From positions 74,074,986 through 74,138,985 of the forward strand of contig CM018693.1 in assembly GCA_009363875.1 (NCBI GenBank): 64,000 bases of DNA, read 5' to 3'. The notes beneath the pieces are model-generated. The model was given only the letters and a program-made list of their open reading frames with translations. It did no database searches and was not told the DNA's origin. The DNA comes from Mikania micrantha (taxonomy: Eukaryota; Streptophyta; Magnoliopsida; Asterales; Asteraceae). A program made the translations under genes and the position numbers. How positions within the stretch are numbered: position 1 is the stretch's first letter; every line of letters begins with the position of its first letter. Positions 24,240 to 36,377 of the stretch are shown here, piece after piece.

Positions 24240-24785
24240 CAAGGTTCGGCCAAATTCTTAGCAGCACAAGGTTCGGTGATCTTGATGGCCAGCCATAGGG
24301 TTTTTTCGGCTGAGGTTAGCCTAGTGGAGGAGGTTCGGCAAGGAGGTTCGGCCATGATAGTCATAGGGTTCGGCAAACAAGCTGGGTTCGGTGAGGTTCG
24401 TTGCCCATGCATGGGGTTCGGTTAGCTTGTAGGTTCGGTTGACTTTGGTAGCAACAAAGGTTTGCCTGCATGGGATGGTTCGGCTCTTCATGGGTTCGGG
24501 ATTCACGGGAGGTTCCTCACCATGCAAAGGTTCGGCGACATGGTTGAGGTTCGTCGGTCCGGAGGGTTCGCAGCCTGCAAGAAGGTTCGGCCAGAAATGC
24601 TGGGGGTTCGGCTACATCATGAGGGTTCGGCTGGATAGCCGTCACACATGGGTGCGTCTCAAGCACACGTGGGTTCGTGGTAATATCAGGGTTCGGGTGA
24701 TGGTTCGTTCGTGGTGACGAGTAACTTGGCCATAGGTTCGGCACCTTCAACCAACCAGGGTTCGGCTGATGCGCAACCAACGAAC
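24240..24785 (-). repeat. GGTTCG array in the G2 LTR
   Basis: About 22 copies of GGTTCG (mostly GGTTCGG) occur at irregular 15-40 bp spacing. In element orientation they read CGAACC. Most of the second half is deleted in the other G2 LTR. Confidence 0.85.
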
Positions 24786-25612
24786 CCTGTACCTGCATCA
24801 TCAACAATGAGCATCCCCGAGTCCAGAGCTGTGTCGTGTTGCTGTCGTGCCAGAACCCACTCTCGAAGGTATAGGGTAGACATAACCATGGTTCTAGACT
24901 GGTTACATGCGTTGGTTGACAAGAACACACAAAAACCCTAATTTTGGTGGCTTTCTTTGGATCATACCTCGAATTTGGCTGGTGAAAACTCTAGATCCTT
25001 TATACTTCTACGCAGAGGAGGTCTAGAGCTTCGCATAGGTTCAAGAATCACCCAATTTCGTGGAGAAACGAAGGAGATATGAAGCTTGGAAGGTTGAAAA
25101 TGGTGGTTTTCTTCTAGAGAGAGAGATGGACGAGAATTGAATGTAGAGAGAGAGTGAGTTGGTTGAAAATGAGGGAAATGGCCTCATTTGTGGTTTATAT
25201 ACCCCGGGGGTATTCGGGTTCGTTTCGGTTGCTCGATTCGCGTTTTCGGAACGTAACACGCATTTTACGCGTTTTAAATAAAAGAATTGTTGTTTTCCAT
25301 TATTTTGATGAGTTTCAAAATTGTAAAATGTAAAATAAAACATTTTACTTGTTTTTACTTTTCGTTCTCTGCCAGACCGTTAAACGACTATAATTACGTG
25401 TTTACCCGCAATTGCGTACGTTTTTCGGTCGTATTATTTATTTATTATCGTTTACTCGTAATTATAAGTTCAACATTTGTATCTTTATGGATCGTCACCC
25501 ATAACTATACTCAGTCTCGCTTACGCATTACGATTTTTGTTTAATTAATTCATTTGTCATACTATTCATCATAACTCTACGCACCAACACTATCCTATTA
25601 CACCGAACGCAG

Positions 25613-25622
25613 TATATATATA
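25613..25622 (-). promoter_or_regulatory. G2 LTR TATA box (left LTR)
   Basis: TATATATATA is followed on the + strand by gggcatac. In element orientation this gives GCCCTATATATATA, a canonical TATA box near the middle of the promoter part of the LTR. The right LTR has the same site at 34801-34810. Confidence 0.55.
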
Positions 25623-25871
25623 GGGCATACCCAAAGTCCAGCTACCTGCCTTATTTGCGCCAGCCCACCACTGTTTTGATATAATACAATATTGTTCTTG
25701 CCTAGTGTAATCGATTGTAAATAAATAATAAATACTTGTTCCTAATTAAATAAGATCCTAGAACACACAAACACAAACATGAACACATGAATCACATTGA
25801 CTGATTGAATATAAATACACATTGTTCTATCACTGTTTACGACTACCATGACTAAATGCACAGATGTTACA

Positions 25872-25895
25872 GTCTCCCCTAGTTAAGGGAATTTC
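25872..25895 (-). other. G2 polypurine tract
   Basis: gtctcccctagttaaggg on the + strand reads as a purine-rich AACTAGGGGAGAC next to the LTR on the element strand. G3 has the same tract at 52669. Confidence 0.75.
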
Positions 25896-25908
25896 GTCCC
25901 GAAATTAA

Positions 25909-28900
25909 CTAGCCGGAGGTACTGTAAAAAAGATGAGGGTACTTAAGCTTCATCTGGTCTTCACGTTCCCAGGTGAACTCAGCACCATGTTTGCCCTCCC
26001 ATCGTACCTTTACGATCGGAATACGGCTACGTTTGAGTTTCTTGACTCCATGATCCATGATTTCAACCGGATGTTCAATGAATTGCATGTTATTTTGAAT
26101 TTGAACGTCTTCAAGTGGAATCTGAACATCATGATCCGCCAAGCATTTCTTAAGATTTGATACATGAAACGTATCGTGAACATTGCTTAGCTCCACCAGA
26201 AGTTTGAGTTTGTAGGCTACGGGACAAATCCTTTCTAGGATCTCAAAAGTCTAACGTACCTTGGTTCAATTTCCCTTTCTTCCCAAATCGGACAACGCCT
26301 TTCCAGGGAGAAACCTTGAGTAAGACTCCGTCACCAACTTGAAACTCAAGCGGTTTCCGACGTCGATCGGCATAACTCTTTTGTCGATCCCTTGCGGCCT
26401 TAAGCCTTGATTGAATGATTGTGATCTTGTCTGTTGTTTCTTGAATGAGTTCAGGTCCTACGACCTATGAGTCACCAACCTCGGTCCAACAGACCGGTGA
26501 TCGGCACTTCCTACCATATAAAGACTCGAATGGTGCACATTGAATGCTTGTATGGTAGCTGCTGTTGTACGAAAACTCGATAAGTGGAAGATGAGTATCC
26601 CAACTCCCACCGAAGTCAATCACACAAGAACGAAGCATGTACTCGAGTGTTTGGATAGTCCTTTCGCTGTGACCGTCGGTTTGGGGATGATACGCCGTGC
26701 TAAGATTAATACGGGTTCCCAAAGCCTTTTGCAATGTTTGCCAAAAGCGAGAAGTGAAACGACTACCACGATCAGAAATGATTGATGTTGGAGTACCATT
26801 ATGAGCGATGATTTCGTTGATGTACAAGGTGGCTAACTTCTCCATTTTGTAATCCTCTCGGATTGGGAGAAAATGAGCAGATTTGGTGAGTTGATCGACG
26901 ATCACCCAAATCGAATCGTAACCCCGCAGAGTTCTCGGCAACTTGGTTATGAAATCCATGGAAATTTGCTCCCATTTCCATTGAGGAATTTCAGGTTGCT
27001 GTAGAAGTCCCGAAGGCTTTTGATGTTCTGCCTTGACTTTGGAACACGTTAAACATTTCCCCACGTACAATGCTATGTCTTTCTTCATTCCAGGCCACCA
27101 GTAAGATGTACTCAAGTCTTGGTACATCTTATCGCCTCCTGGATGAACTGAGTATTGCGACTTATGAGCCTCATCACAGATGAGTGTGCGCAATTCTTCT
27201 GACTTTGGAATCCACATGCGACCGTTGAAGTATAAAACCCCATCAGATAGAGGTTTTGATTTACCCTCAACTCCGCAGTCTAAGTCTGCCTTCAGTTGAT
27301 TGTCGATCACTACTTGTTGTTGTGCAATACGAATCAGATCTTTCAAGTTTGGTTGTGTGTTGATCTCCATGGCTCTTACACGAATTGGTTTGACTGGTTC
27401 CTTACGACTAAGAACATCCGCCACCAAATTTACTTTACCCGGATGGTAACGAATCTCGCAGTCATAATCAGTTAGAAGCTCAACCCAACGCCGTTGTCTC
27501 ATGTTGAGTTCTTTCTGATTGAGAATGTGTTGCAGGCTCTTGTGGTCTGTATAGATGACACATTTAGTACCATAAAGGTAGTGCCTCCAAATCTTCAATG
27601 CAAAGACCACAGCCCCTAACTCAAGGTCATTAGTAGCATAATTCTTCTCGTGAACCTTAAGCTGTCTTGAAGCATATGCAATCACCTTGTCCCATTGCAT
27701 AAGTACCCAACCGAGGCCAAGGTTTGAAGCATCGCAGTAGACAATGAAATAATCACTGCCCTCTAGAAGACTAAGGATTGGGGAGTTGCATAACTTCTGT
27801 TTAAGAAGTTGAAATGCATCTTCTTGTTTCTGCCCCCATATAAACGCCTGACTTTTCTGAGTTAGAGTGGTAAGTGGCAAGGCGATCTTTGAAAAATTCG
27901 CGATGAACCTTCTGTAGTAACCTGCCAGACCCAAAAATGAACGAATCTCTGTTGGAGTAGATGGGGTAGTCCAGTTCTTAATCGCTTCAATCTTTGCTGG
28001 ATCTACGTGGATCCCATCCCTGTTAATGACATGCCCTAAGAAGTGAACTTCTTTTAGCCAGAATTCACATTTTGAGAATTTAGCATACAATTGTTCCGTT
28101 CTTAGTAGCTCTAAGACTTTCCTCAAATGATCCTCATGTTCTTGCTTCGTCTTGGAATAAATCAGTATGTCATCAATGAAAACGATAACAAACTGATCTA
28201 AGTATGGCCTACAAACTCGATTCATCTAGTCCATCAACACTGCCGGTGCATTGGTCAGTCCAAATGGCATAACCACGAAGTCGTAGTGTCCATATCGAGT
28301 CCTAAAAGCAGTCTTTGGTATATCCTCATCATTTACTCTGAGCTGGTGATACCCGGATCGTAGATCAATTTTTGAAAAGCAAGTTGCTCCCTGTAATTGA
28401 TCAAACATATCATCGATCCTAGGTAGAGGATATATGTTCTTGACCGTCAAGTTGTTTAACTCACGGTAGTCGATGCACATACGAAACGAACCATCTTTCT
28501 TCTTGACAAAGAGAACCGGAGCTCCCCATGGAGAGAAACTCGGTCTAATGAAACCTTTGCCTAGAAGCTCTTGAAGTTTACTAGACAGTTCTTGCATCTC
28601 AGACGGTGCTAATCGATATGGTGACTTCGCCACTGGGTTTGCTCCAGGGATGAGATTGATTCTAAACTCCACGTGTCGGATCGGTGGTAGTCCAGGCAAG
28701 TCTTCTGGGAATACGTCCGGATAATCTCTGATGACCAGGACGGCTTCAACTATTTTCTTTTCAGATTTCTTCTCTACCACGTGAGCCAGGAACGCACAGT
28801 ATTTCTTCTTCAGGTACTTCCTAGCCTTGATGCACGACACAATCTTCAATCTGCGGCAGGGTTTCTCGCCGTAAACTCGCATCATTTCGCCAGACGGGAG

Positions 28901-30446
28901 GGGGATTCGAATAAGTTTCTACGAGCATACAATTTCGGCGTGGTTTTTGGATAGCTAATCCATCCCTACTACGACTTCGAAGCTTCCGAGTGTCATAGGA
29001 ATAAGATCGATGAGGAAAAGATGGTCGTTTAATCTTAATTCACAATCATGAATTATTGAATGCACTAATATGGTCTTACCATCCGCTACTTCTACGGTGT
29101 AAGGAGCAGTAAGTATAGATGGTTGTATATTAAACAGGGAAGCAGTATTAGTAGAGACAAAACTTTTATCGGCACCAGTGTCAAATATGATAGAAACATA
29201 GTGATCATTAATGAGGAATGTACCCGTGATTACTGCCGCCTCCTCGCGTTCTTCGGTAGCTCCGATAACAAAGGCACGAGCAGTAGCAGTTGTAGCAGCA
29301 TTGTTAAGTTTCGGGTACTGGTTTTTGAAGTGTCCTTCTGCTCCACAGTTATAACAGGCCCTTCCACCTGTAGTAGCAGGAATAGCGGTGGCAGTTGTAG
29401 CAGCAGCAAGATGAGCGGCTCGACACATTGTTGCCAAGTGTCCGAACCGTCCACACTTGAGACATTTTCTGCATGGGGTAGTGGGTAGGTGATGGTATTG
29501 ACATTTGGTGCAAAGTGGGTATGGACCAGTATAAGGCTTTATGGCCGTAGCAGGTTGTGGAACAGTGGTAACGGGAGTGGCTTGAACAGGTGTAGCTGCA
29601 GTCAAGGCTGCATAGTTCTTGATCATTCTCTGTTTTTGATTCTTCTTCTTGGGTTGATTCGGTTCAGGCTTCTTGCCTTCATCGGTTTGTGGCCGCTTGT
29701 ATCCCTTCCGAGTAAGTATGCCAGCCTTGACATACTCTTCAGTGAGAGTGGCACTCATATGAATGGCCGTTTCCAGGGTAGTGGGATTACTCCCCATAAC
29801 ATTTCCCCTGATGACTAGGGGTAAACCTTCAATGTACTTCTCTATCCTATGGGATAAAGGAGTAACTAGATGAGGAACCAAGATGCACAACTCCTGAAAA
29901 CGAGTTGTGTACTTAGCATTATCGCCACTGTATTGGGCCAAACTCCACATTTCAGCCTCAAGTTTCTTCAGTTCATGGCATGGACAAAATTGTTCCACAA
30001 GTATCTTCTTGAAATCTTCCCACGGTAAGGCCAAAGCAACTTTCCGTCCTCTGGTGTTCTTCTCCGAATTCCACCAGGTGAGTGCCCCCTTGTGAAAAGC
30101 GCTTGAAGCCATCTTGACCTTTAGGTTTTCTGGACATCCGGTGAAGTCTAGGATGTCCTCAATGCTTTCCAGCCATTGCAGTAGACTGGTAGCTCCCTCA
30201 GTACCAGTGTACTTAGGAGGCTTAGCATCATTGAACTGCTTGAAGGTGAAGGTAGCAGTTCCGACGTTGTTGGCATTTGAGTTGTTTGCTGAATCACTGG
30301 TACTTCCCGAAGGTTCTGGGTGATATCAGTGACCATACCCGGAATGACATCCCTCATATGTATGGCGATGGTTCGGCAATTTTGTTAATCTCATCATCAT
30401 TGCCACTTGTTGAACCCTCGCCGTTGGGATTACGTCGGGGAGGCAT
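25909..30446 (-). pseudogene. G2 gag-pol polyprotein, broken
   Basis: The ATG at 30446 gives MPPRRNPNGEGSTSGNDDEINK, but a frameshift follows near 30370. Gag resumes with FHKGALTWWNSEKNTRGR, a CLKCGRFGHLATMC knuckle and a CYNCGAEGHFKNQ remnant that has lost its final Cys. Protease has IFDTGADKSF. Stops lie at 28953 and 28226. RT (VFIDDILIYSK), RNase H (YCDASNLG) and the integrase zinc finger and core are intact from 28225 to 26465. A stop after TEVGDS and a frameshift near 26250 precede the chromodomain end VKVRWEGKHGAEFTW. A full copy is the 1508-residue protein of G3. It is unlikely to be expressed as one protein. Confidence 0.92.
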
Positions 30447-31892
30447 TCTACGAATAGAAAGCCACAAGTGGGTCAGTAATGAGAAAGGATACAATTGAGT
30501 TTACGTGATAAAGTTAGTAATATGCTCATACTATTAATATTATCATTCAATTGTAATATGAGCAAGCACACAAAGTCAGTTAACATAGGATCAGTTAACC
30601 TTTTAGCATACTTCTCATATGATTGTGTACAATGTGTCATAAGATTTCCCCACCAAACCTACACACTGGAACTTTCCCGATATACAGAAGATAGTTTATG
30701 TATAGGGCATACATAAGGTTAAGCAAACCGCCAGGCCCTACGCCAGCCCACCACCGCTTCGATATACCACGATCATGCCCTTGCTAGCATTTGCAACACA
30801 ATTGATTTGATTACAAGAATATTCCATTGATAAAGAATCCCATAATCTTTGATCATCTGAACTATGATTGAACCTGTGGATGAATTATGGTTGAATTATG
30901 TGTGCACCTACTAACAATTGTTAACATGTAGAACTAAATCATATGTGTGCTCTACATTATTCTCGTTATCCTATGTTAGTAAGTACTAAGCGTGTAATCA
31001 CTTAAGACCATACATGATGATTGTTCGCCTGCTTGATTCACACCCAATGATTGTCTCACCTATGGTTGATTAACACAATGATTGATTCACACAATTATTT
31101 TATCTCAAATGGTTGTATCTCATATGTTTGACAAATGTTCAATGATTCCAGTTGCTCCCGGATTTTTCACTTCAAATACGAATGCCGAATTCCCCCTGTC
31201 ATACTGAAGTTAGTTTATACATAGGGCATACGTAGGGTCAAGCTAACTGCCTGCCCAGCCGACATCCTACCACCACTTCAATATGCCAGAGCTTGGCCGC
31301 CGTTTGTATTTGAAGCTAGGATCCCAACTCTTGATTGATTATGATTGATTCATGATTGTCTCTTGTACTATGAATATGAGTGTGATTGTGTAACCCATGG
31401 TTCTTAATTTACTAGAATCAAGACCTTAGGTTTTAGTATATGTGTCCTAGGTTAATTAGCCTAGGTTCCCAATACTTATAGTACTGAGTATAATGATCTC
31501 CTTTTGTGAACTTCAACTAAAGAATATTGTTACACAGATTCTAAGTTATGAAGTCCTAACGATGATGAATACATGATAATGATAACATGATGAGAATTTC
31601 AGATCAAAGATACTAAGAATACAGATGGGTGCCTCTGAAGCCCCTTGATGAATATGTGTTGAGAAATTTAATTCGGTTTCTAAAATTATAGAATCCCGAT
31701 CCAAATTCCTTGACTCGATATCTAATCTTAGAAAGATATCCCTAAGATCTTTCAAGCTTAATGTAGACTTAATGCTTACTTAAGTTTACTTAGATCCTAA
31801 GTATCCTCAAGCCTATAGCACTTAGTCCTATGGGGTAGCTTAGGTTATAGTCTAGGTCATTAATTATTGGGTTTTTCCTAGTTCTCTACAAC
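30447..31892 (-). other. G2 leader between PBS and gag
   Basis: This is 1.45 kb of non-coding sequence. Two modules resemble the LTR promoter block: tttatgtataggg at 30697 with cccaccaccgcttcgatatacc after it, and tttatacataggg at 31213 with a similar tail. One copy of the leader minisatellite unit lies at 31590-31650. No gene is seen. Confidence 0.6.
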
Positions 31893-31909
31893 CTTGGCTC
31901 TGATACCAA
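31893..31909 (-). other. G2 primer-binding site
   Basis: cttggctctgatacca on the + strand is TGGTATCAGAGCCAAG on the element strand, the initiator tRNA-Met pattern, next to the LTR end. Confidence 0.85.
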
Positions 31910-31911
31910 CC

Positions 31912-34900
31912 TGTCACACCCCCTTCGCCGCGGGCGGAATCCACGGCGCGGTGACAATCGATGGTTGAATCATGCACAAGTATTGAATAAGAACAACCAC
32001 AATGTATTTCTAAATTTCGTAGAGATTAGACCATTGTTTAGTTACAGATAATCTATCTATCTTCCCAAAAGAATGAAAACTACAGACCCAAAATATTTTT
32101 TAGAAAATAAGACTCAGACAAGACAATTAAACAATCAGGGTTAAATGAGTTTCTAATCCATCCTAGCTTGTTTCTTCATCTTGTTCTATCTTAACAACGG
32201 TCTCCTTAGTTTTCATTTAGAATGTCTTAAAACTGATTACCCGAAACACGTGAAAAGTAACTATCAACTACAAAAGTAGTTGGTGAGAACAATAGGTTTA
32301 ACATTTGTAAACATGAATCTGCATTTTAAGGCATAAGTATAAAGCAGTAATTGAAAATACATGGATGGTTGCAACCCAAACTAACATCAAGTAAAAATAA
32401 CGTGTGCAAACAGTCAACAGACTGTTTACTAGAAAAGCCAACATATAATCAAGTCCCAAACTAGGTTTGGAGTCAGAAAATTTGTCAGCAAACGCACTCA
32501 ACACGAGCTGTACTAACGAGTTTACTCAGAAGACAACTCCGTGTTGACGTAACCCGGTAAATATGACTTATGCTGGTAAACTTAATTAGCAGCAATTTCA
32601 TATTACCGTAATGCAACCAATTCTGCAGTTAACTTTTAAAACAAATTTAAAAGCTAACTCCAGCTTTGGCGTAACCAAATGTGTCCTGCTTTCCCTTGTT
32701 GTGATCATCCAGTACAAACGCTATAAGAATAAGAATATGTGTCTTGATGTGTGTATAAGTTTGTTCACAATGATGAACACCTTGCTTTTAAATACTTTGA
32801 TTTAAAACCTTTGGTTGAATGCCTTATTTGATTACCATGATTTGTTACCTTGCTTGAATACCATGAATTGAAATTCTTTGATTGAATACCACCGTGAAAA
32901 CTATTGATTAAAAACCTTGTTTTGAAACCCTTGATTTAATACAGAGAATAGTTTCCTTGTATGATAACAAGGTTTATAAAATATTATCTTATCGAAAGCA
33001 TAATTTATAGTGAAAGAGTTTATAAAACTTATTCTTTAAGAGTGTTTAATATTCATTAAACCATTTATGTAAAACATATATATAAAACAGTTTAGAGAAC
33101 CTTTTATAAAAACCTTTAGTAGAAAATATTTAACAGTTGATAAAACCCTCGTAAGGATTGATAAATCCTTTTTAAAATAGTTGATACATCCCTTAAATTT
33201 GTAAATGAATCTTGTAATAGTTGAAAAGAAGTGTATATCCTGTTTATAAAATATGATTGCATAAAGAATGTTTGGTCACGTGTTCCACCCTAAAACAGTT
33301 GTAATACAGTAAAAGAGGGGCTAAAGTTCTCACCTACAGCAGCAGACTCTGAACCAGAACAAGTAGCAAGTAGCAAACAACAAGACTTCTAACTGGTTCC
33401 TATATCATTGTAATCGTACATAGAATATAAGATTTGTGATATTGTACTCTTTAATTGATTGATTGACTTGTGTTATGATGATCCTGATTATCTTTTGTAT
33501 AACTTGATTTGCGAAAAGTGTGTGTGTAGGTGTTAACCCTAGTTTGATTATCACCCCTTGGTCTCGATCATCATTCGGCCCCGCATAATGGTTATTTATT
33601 ACCGGAACACTTGTTACAATTAGGTTAATGTTTAATGCATTCACTTATTAATTAGAAATTCAACGTGGGCCTTAAGGATTACCTGTGGGCAGAATGCGGG
33701 GTGTTGGGCCCTAATATCCATATTGGGCCGAAACAATGAGGTTGGGCCAAAAGAACCATATAGATTACGTGGGCCATTTTATATGTACTTGAACCTAAAC
33801 ATGGGCCGAACTAGAAATGGGCCGGCTGTGTGGGCTGTTGGGCCGCCGTAACCAAATTGGGACCACACAAGGCTTAAATCGGCCAATGTGGTGTGTACTC
33901 TCCACTTCAGCGAACCTCGCCAAGGTTCGGCCAAATCCTTAGCAGCACAAGGTTCGATGATCTTGATGGCCAGCCATAGGGTTTGTTCGGCTGAGGTGAG
34001 CCTAGTGGAGGAGGTTCGGCAAGGAGGGTTTGGCCATGACAGTCATAGGGTTCGGCAAACAAGCTGGGTTCAGTGAGGTTCGTTGCCCATGTATGGGGTT
34101 CGGCTAGGTTGTAGGTTCGGCTGACTTTGGTAGCAACAAAGGTTCTCCTGCATGGGATGGTTCGGCTAACAAATAATACTCCAGATCCTTTGTACTTCTA
34201 TGTAGAGGACGTCGAGAGCTTCGCGTAGGTTCAAGAATCACCCAATTTCGTGGAGAAACGAAGGAGATATGAAGCTTGGAAGGTTGAAAATGGTGGTTTT
34301 TTTCTAGAGAGAGATGGACGAGAATTGAATGTAGAGAGAGAGTGAGTTGGTTGAAAATGAGGGAAATGGCCTCATTTGTGGTTTATATACCCCGGGGGTA
34401 TTCGGGTTCGTTTCGGTTGTTCGATTCGCGTTTTTGGAACGTAACGCGCATTTTACGCGTTTTAAATAAAAGAATTGTTATTTTCTATTATTTTGATGAG
34501 TTTCAAAATTGTAAAATGTAAAATAAAATATTTTACTTTCTTTTACTTTTCGTTCTCCACCAGACCGTTAAACGACTATAATTACGTGTATACCCGCAAT
34601 TGCGTACGTTTTTCGGTCGTATTATTTATTTATTATCGTTTACTCGTAATTATAAGTTTAACATTCGTATCTTTATGGATCGTCACCCATAACTATACTA
34701 AGTCTCGCTTTCGCATTACGATTTTTGTTTAATTAATTCATTTGTCATACTATTCGTCATAACACTACGCACCAACACTATCCTATTACACCAAACGCAG
34801 TATATATATAGGGCATACCCAAAGTCCAGCTACCAGCCTTATTTGCGCTAGGCCACCAGTGTTTCGATATAATACAATATTGTTCTTGCCTAGTGTAATC

Positions 34901-35059
34901 GACTGTAAATAAATAATACATACTTGTTCCTAATTAAATAAGATACTAGAACACACAAACACAAGCATGAACACATGAATCACATTGACTGATTGAATAT
35001 AAATATACATTGTTCTATCACTGTTTACGATTACCATGACTAAATGCACGGATGTTACA
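31912..35059 (-). repeat. G2 5' LTR (right copy, 3148 bp)
   Basis: It starts TGTCACACCCCC on the + strand and ends GATGTTACA. Relative to the left LTR it lacks about 500 bp after atgggatggttcggct (34165), which removes half the GGTTCG array. It has about 40 extra bp near 33715. Confidence 0.92.
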
Positions 35060-35148
35060 GAATGTAAAATAACAATGCTAGTACAAATGACAAATAAAAT
35101 TCTGTTGTGATCTGATTTCCATAAACAACAGGAATCAGATACCCGACT
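35060..35148 (+). repeat. G1 3' LTR, second piece
   Basis: This matches 2830-2917 of the 5' LTR, including aacaggaatcagata. It joins G2 on the left and is cut by C2 on the right. Confidence 0.85.
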
Positions 35149-35774
35149 GTTGATACATGTTTTGTCCCTAGTTCAGTTTTGTAACTCTTATCATGTAAAT
35201 GTTCAAAGTATTAATGGAAGTTGTCTTTATTTCTATTCCTTAATGTCTATTAATGTTTATCTATTTAGTTGATTTGATTATAAACTGAATTGAGTATGAA
35301 GGTTACTCATTCGGCGAATGACTCTAGAATGAAGTCATTCGCCGAATGAAGGTTATAGCGAATGTCTGGATTGAGAATGAGTCATTCGCCGAATGACTCA
35401 TTCGAATGATAGCTCATTCGAGCTTAGTCATTCGCCGAATGAGCTGCTTCGGCCGCTCATTCGGCCGAATGACTACAGCTTATAAATAGAAGTTCAAATC
35501 ATTTCAACTTTAACTTTTCCAGAGCCCTTCTTTTTCCCAGAGACTCCAGTGTCAAAACCCTAGAAGATTTGAGCGGTTCTTGATCATCCAAGTTCGAATC
35601 TCAACCCGTGGTGTTCGATTGTTGCTTCCACGTTGTTCTTACAACCTTGGATCACCACGGTTTCTGTTGGTTTGGATTGGAAAACCCTGAAATAGGATTC
35701 CGCACTATTCCAGAGGCTGTCGAGTAGTTTTCTATTGGATTCGGATTGTTTCCGAGCTCCTGATCGATCCAACA
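35149..35774 (+). repeat. C2 5' LTR (626 bp)
   Basis: It starts TGTTGATACATG and ends GATCCAACA three bases before the PBS. The 3' end is supported by the PBS position. The start is inferred from the point where homology to the G1 LTR stops. Confidence 0.8.
35308..35489 (+). promoter_or_regulatory. C2 LTR promoter: five palindromes then TATA box
   Basis: CATTCGGCGAATG or CATTCGCCGAATG palindromes lie at 35308, 35336, 35383 and 35429, and CATTCGGCCGAATG at 35458-35471. TATAAATAG follows at 35481, nine bases after the last palindrome. Promoter function is inferred from the position in the LTR. Confidence 0.65.
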
Positions 35775-35777
35775 AAG

Positions 35778-35790
35778 TGGTATCAGAGCT
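35778..35790 (+). other. C2 primer-binding site
   Basis: tggtatcagagct begins three bases after the LTR and fits the initiator tRNA-Met pattern. Confidence 0.85.
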
Positions 35791-36103
35791 TTGGCTCTTG
35801 ATTCTATTCGATTTCAACTCAAAATCAACAGATCTGAGATTCCCAAAACCCTGATTTTCGTAACTATCAAAAACCCTAAGTTTCTCGCTCTCCAAGTCAC
35901 TATTTCATTGAAAATTGGTGGGTTTTTGTGGTGTGTTTGTCAAAACCTTTTCCAATTGGTTGATTATCATGTCTTGAACTTCTGTACCAAATTTGGTGCA
36001 TAGATTTGGTCAAAATCGCAAGTTATCACGATTTTTGTTGCTGAAAACCTCAGATCGCCCGAATGGCAATTGCGGCCGAATAAGTTCAGCCGAATCAGCC
36101 CTC

Positions 36104-36335
36104 ATTCGCCGAATAGCACTCATTCGGCGAATAGCTTCATACTCCACTCTCATTCGGCGAATAGCTCCTTCGCCATTCTCATTCGCCGAATAAGCCTCAT
36201 TCTCACACTCATTCGGCGAAAGAACTCATTCGATCTGCCATTCGCCGAATAGGTCATTCGACTAACTCCATTCGCCAGTTTCAAGACATTCGGCCCCCGA
36301 CATTCGCCCAATATCAGTTCATTCGCCAGTCACTT
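36104..36335 (+). repeat. ATTCGSCGAAT palindrome array in the C2 leader
   Basis: Five perfect ATTCGGCGAAT/ATTCGCCGAAT palindromes (36104 to 36250) and many half-sites (CATTCG) fill the leader just before gag. The rest of the leader, 35791-36103, shows nothing coding. Confidence 0.85.
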
Positions 36336-36377
36336 CTGAAATTTTTCTAAGTGTTGAATCTTATTACTTCTGATCAA

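Larger units (their letters stand above)
22270..25871 (-). repeat. G2 3' LTR (left copy, 3602 bp)
   Basis: On the + strand it starts TGTCACACCCCC and ends GATGTTACA beside the polypurine tract, so in element orientation it is the 3' LTR. It carries TGGGCC and GGTTCG arrays (24050-24780), a GAGAGA tract (25120-25155) and a TATA box. Small ORFs on both strands over the GGTTCG array are repeat artefacts. Confidence 0.92.
22270..35059 (-). mobile_element. G2: Ty3/gypsy Tekay-type element, 12790 bp, minus strand
   Basis: LTRs at 22270-25871 and 31912-35059 flank a broken gag-pol read on the minus strand. Flanking pentamers GCATG (22265-22269) and GAATG (35060-35064) look like a TSD with one mismatch. 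The pieces of G1 LTR on either side join cleanly. The first 200 bp of the LTRs differ at about 13 positions, and one LTR has a deletion of about 500 bp. The element is therefore clearly older than G3. It belongs to the same broad family as G3 and G4. Confidence 0.93.
2660..35148 (+). mobile_element. G1: old Ty3/gypsy (Tekay-like) element split by nested insertions
   Basis: The parts in order are: 5' LTR 2660-6148, PBS, broken gag, RT/RNase H/integrase N-terminus up to 8755, rest of pol from 20946, PPT at 22090, and 3' LTR in pieces at 22100-22269 and 35060-35148. C1 interrupts integrase, while G2 and then C2 interrupt the 3' LTR. The LTR heads (2660-2830 against 22100-22269) are only about 85% alike by eye, so the element is old or the LTRs come from different copies. 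The remaining roughly 3.2 kb of 3' LTR is not visible and should lie beyond C2, in or past the assembly gap. Confidence 0.85.

Noticed and set aside
24113..24930. ORFs of 60-137 codons on both strands
   Set aside because: They lie over the GGTTCG array, overlap each other in all directions and contain no family motif.
36104..36335. Repeated palindromes as a CRISPR-like array
   Set aside because: Spacing is irregular, the spacers themselves contain half-sites, and the sequence is a plant retrotransposon leader.
36351..36377. Upstream start for C2 gag
   Set aside because: The codon is GTG and the first ATG is at 36378.
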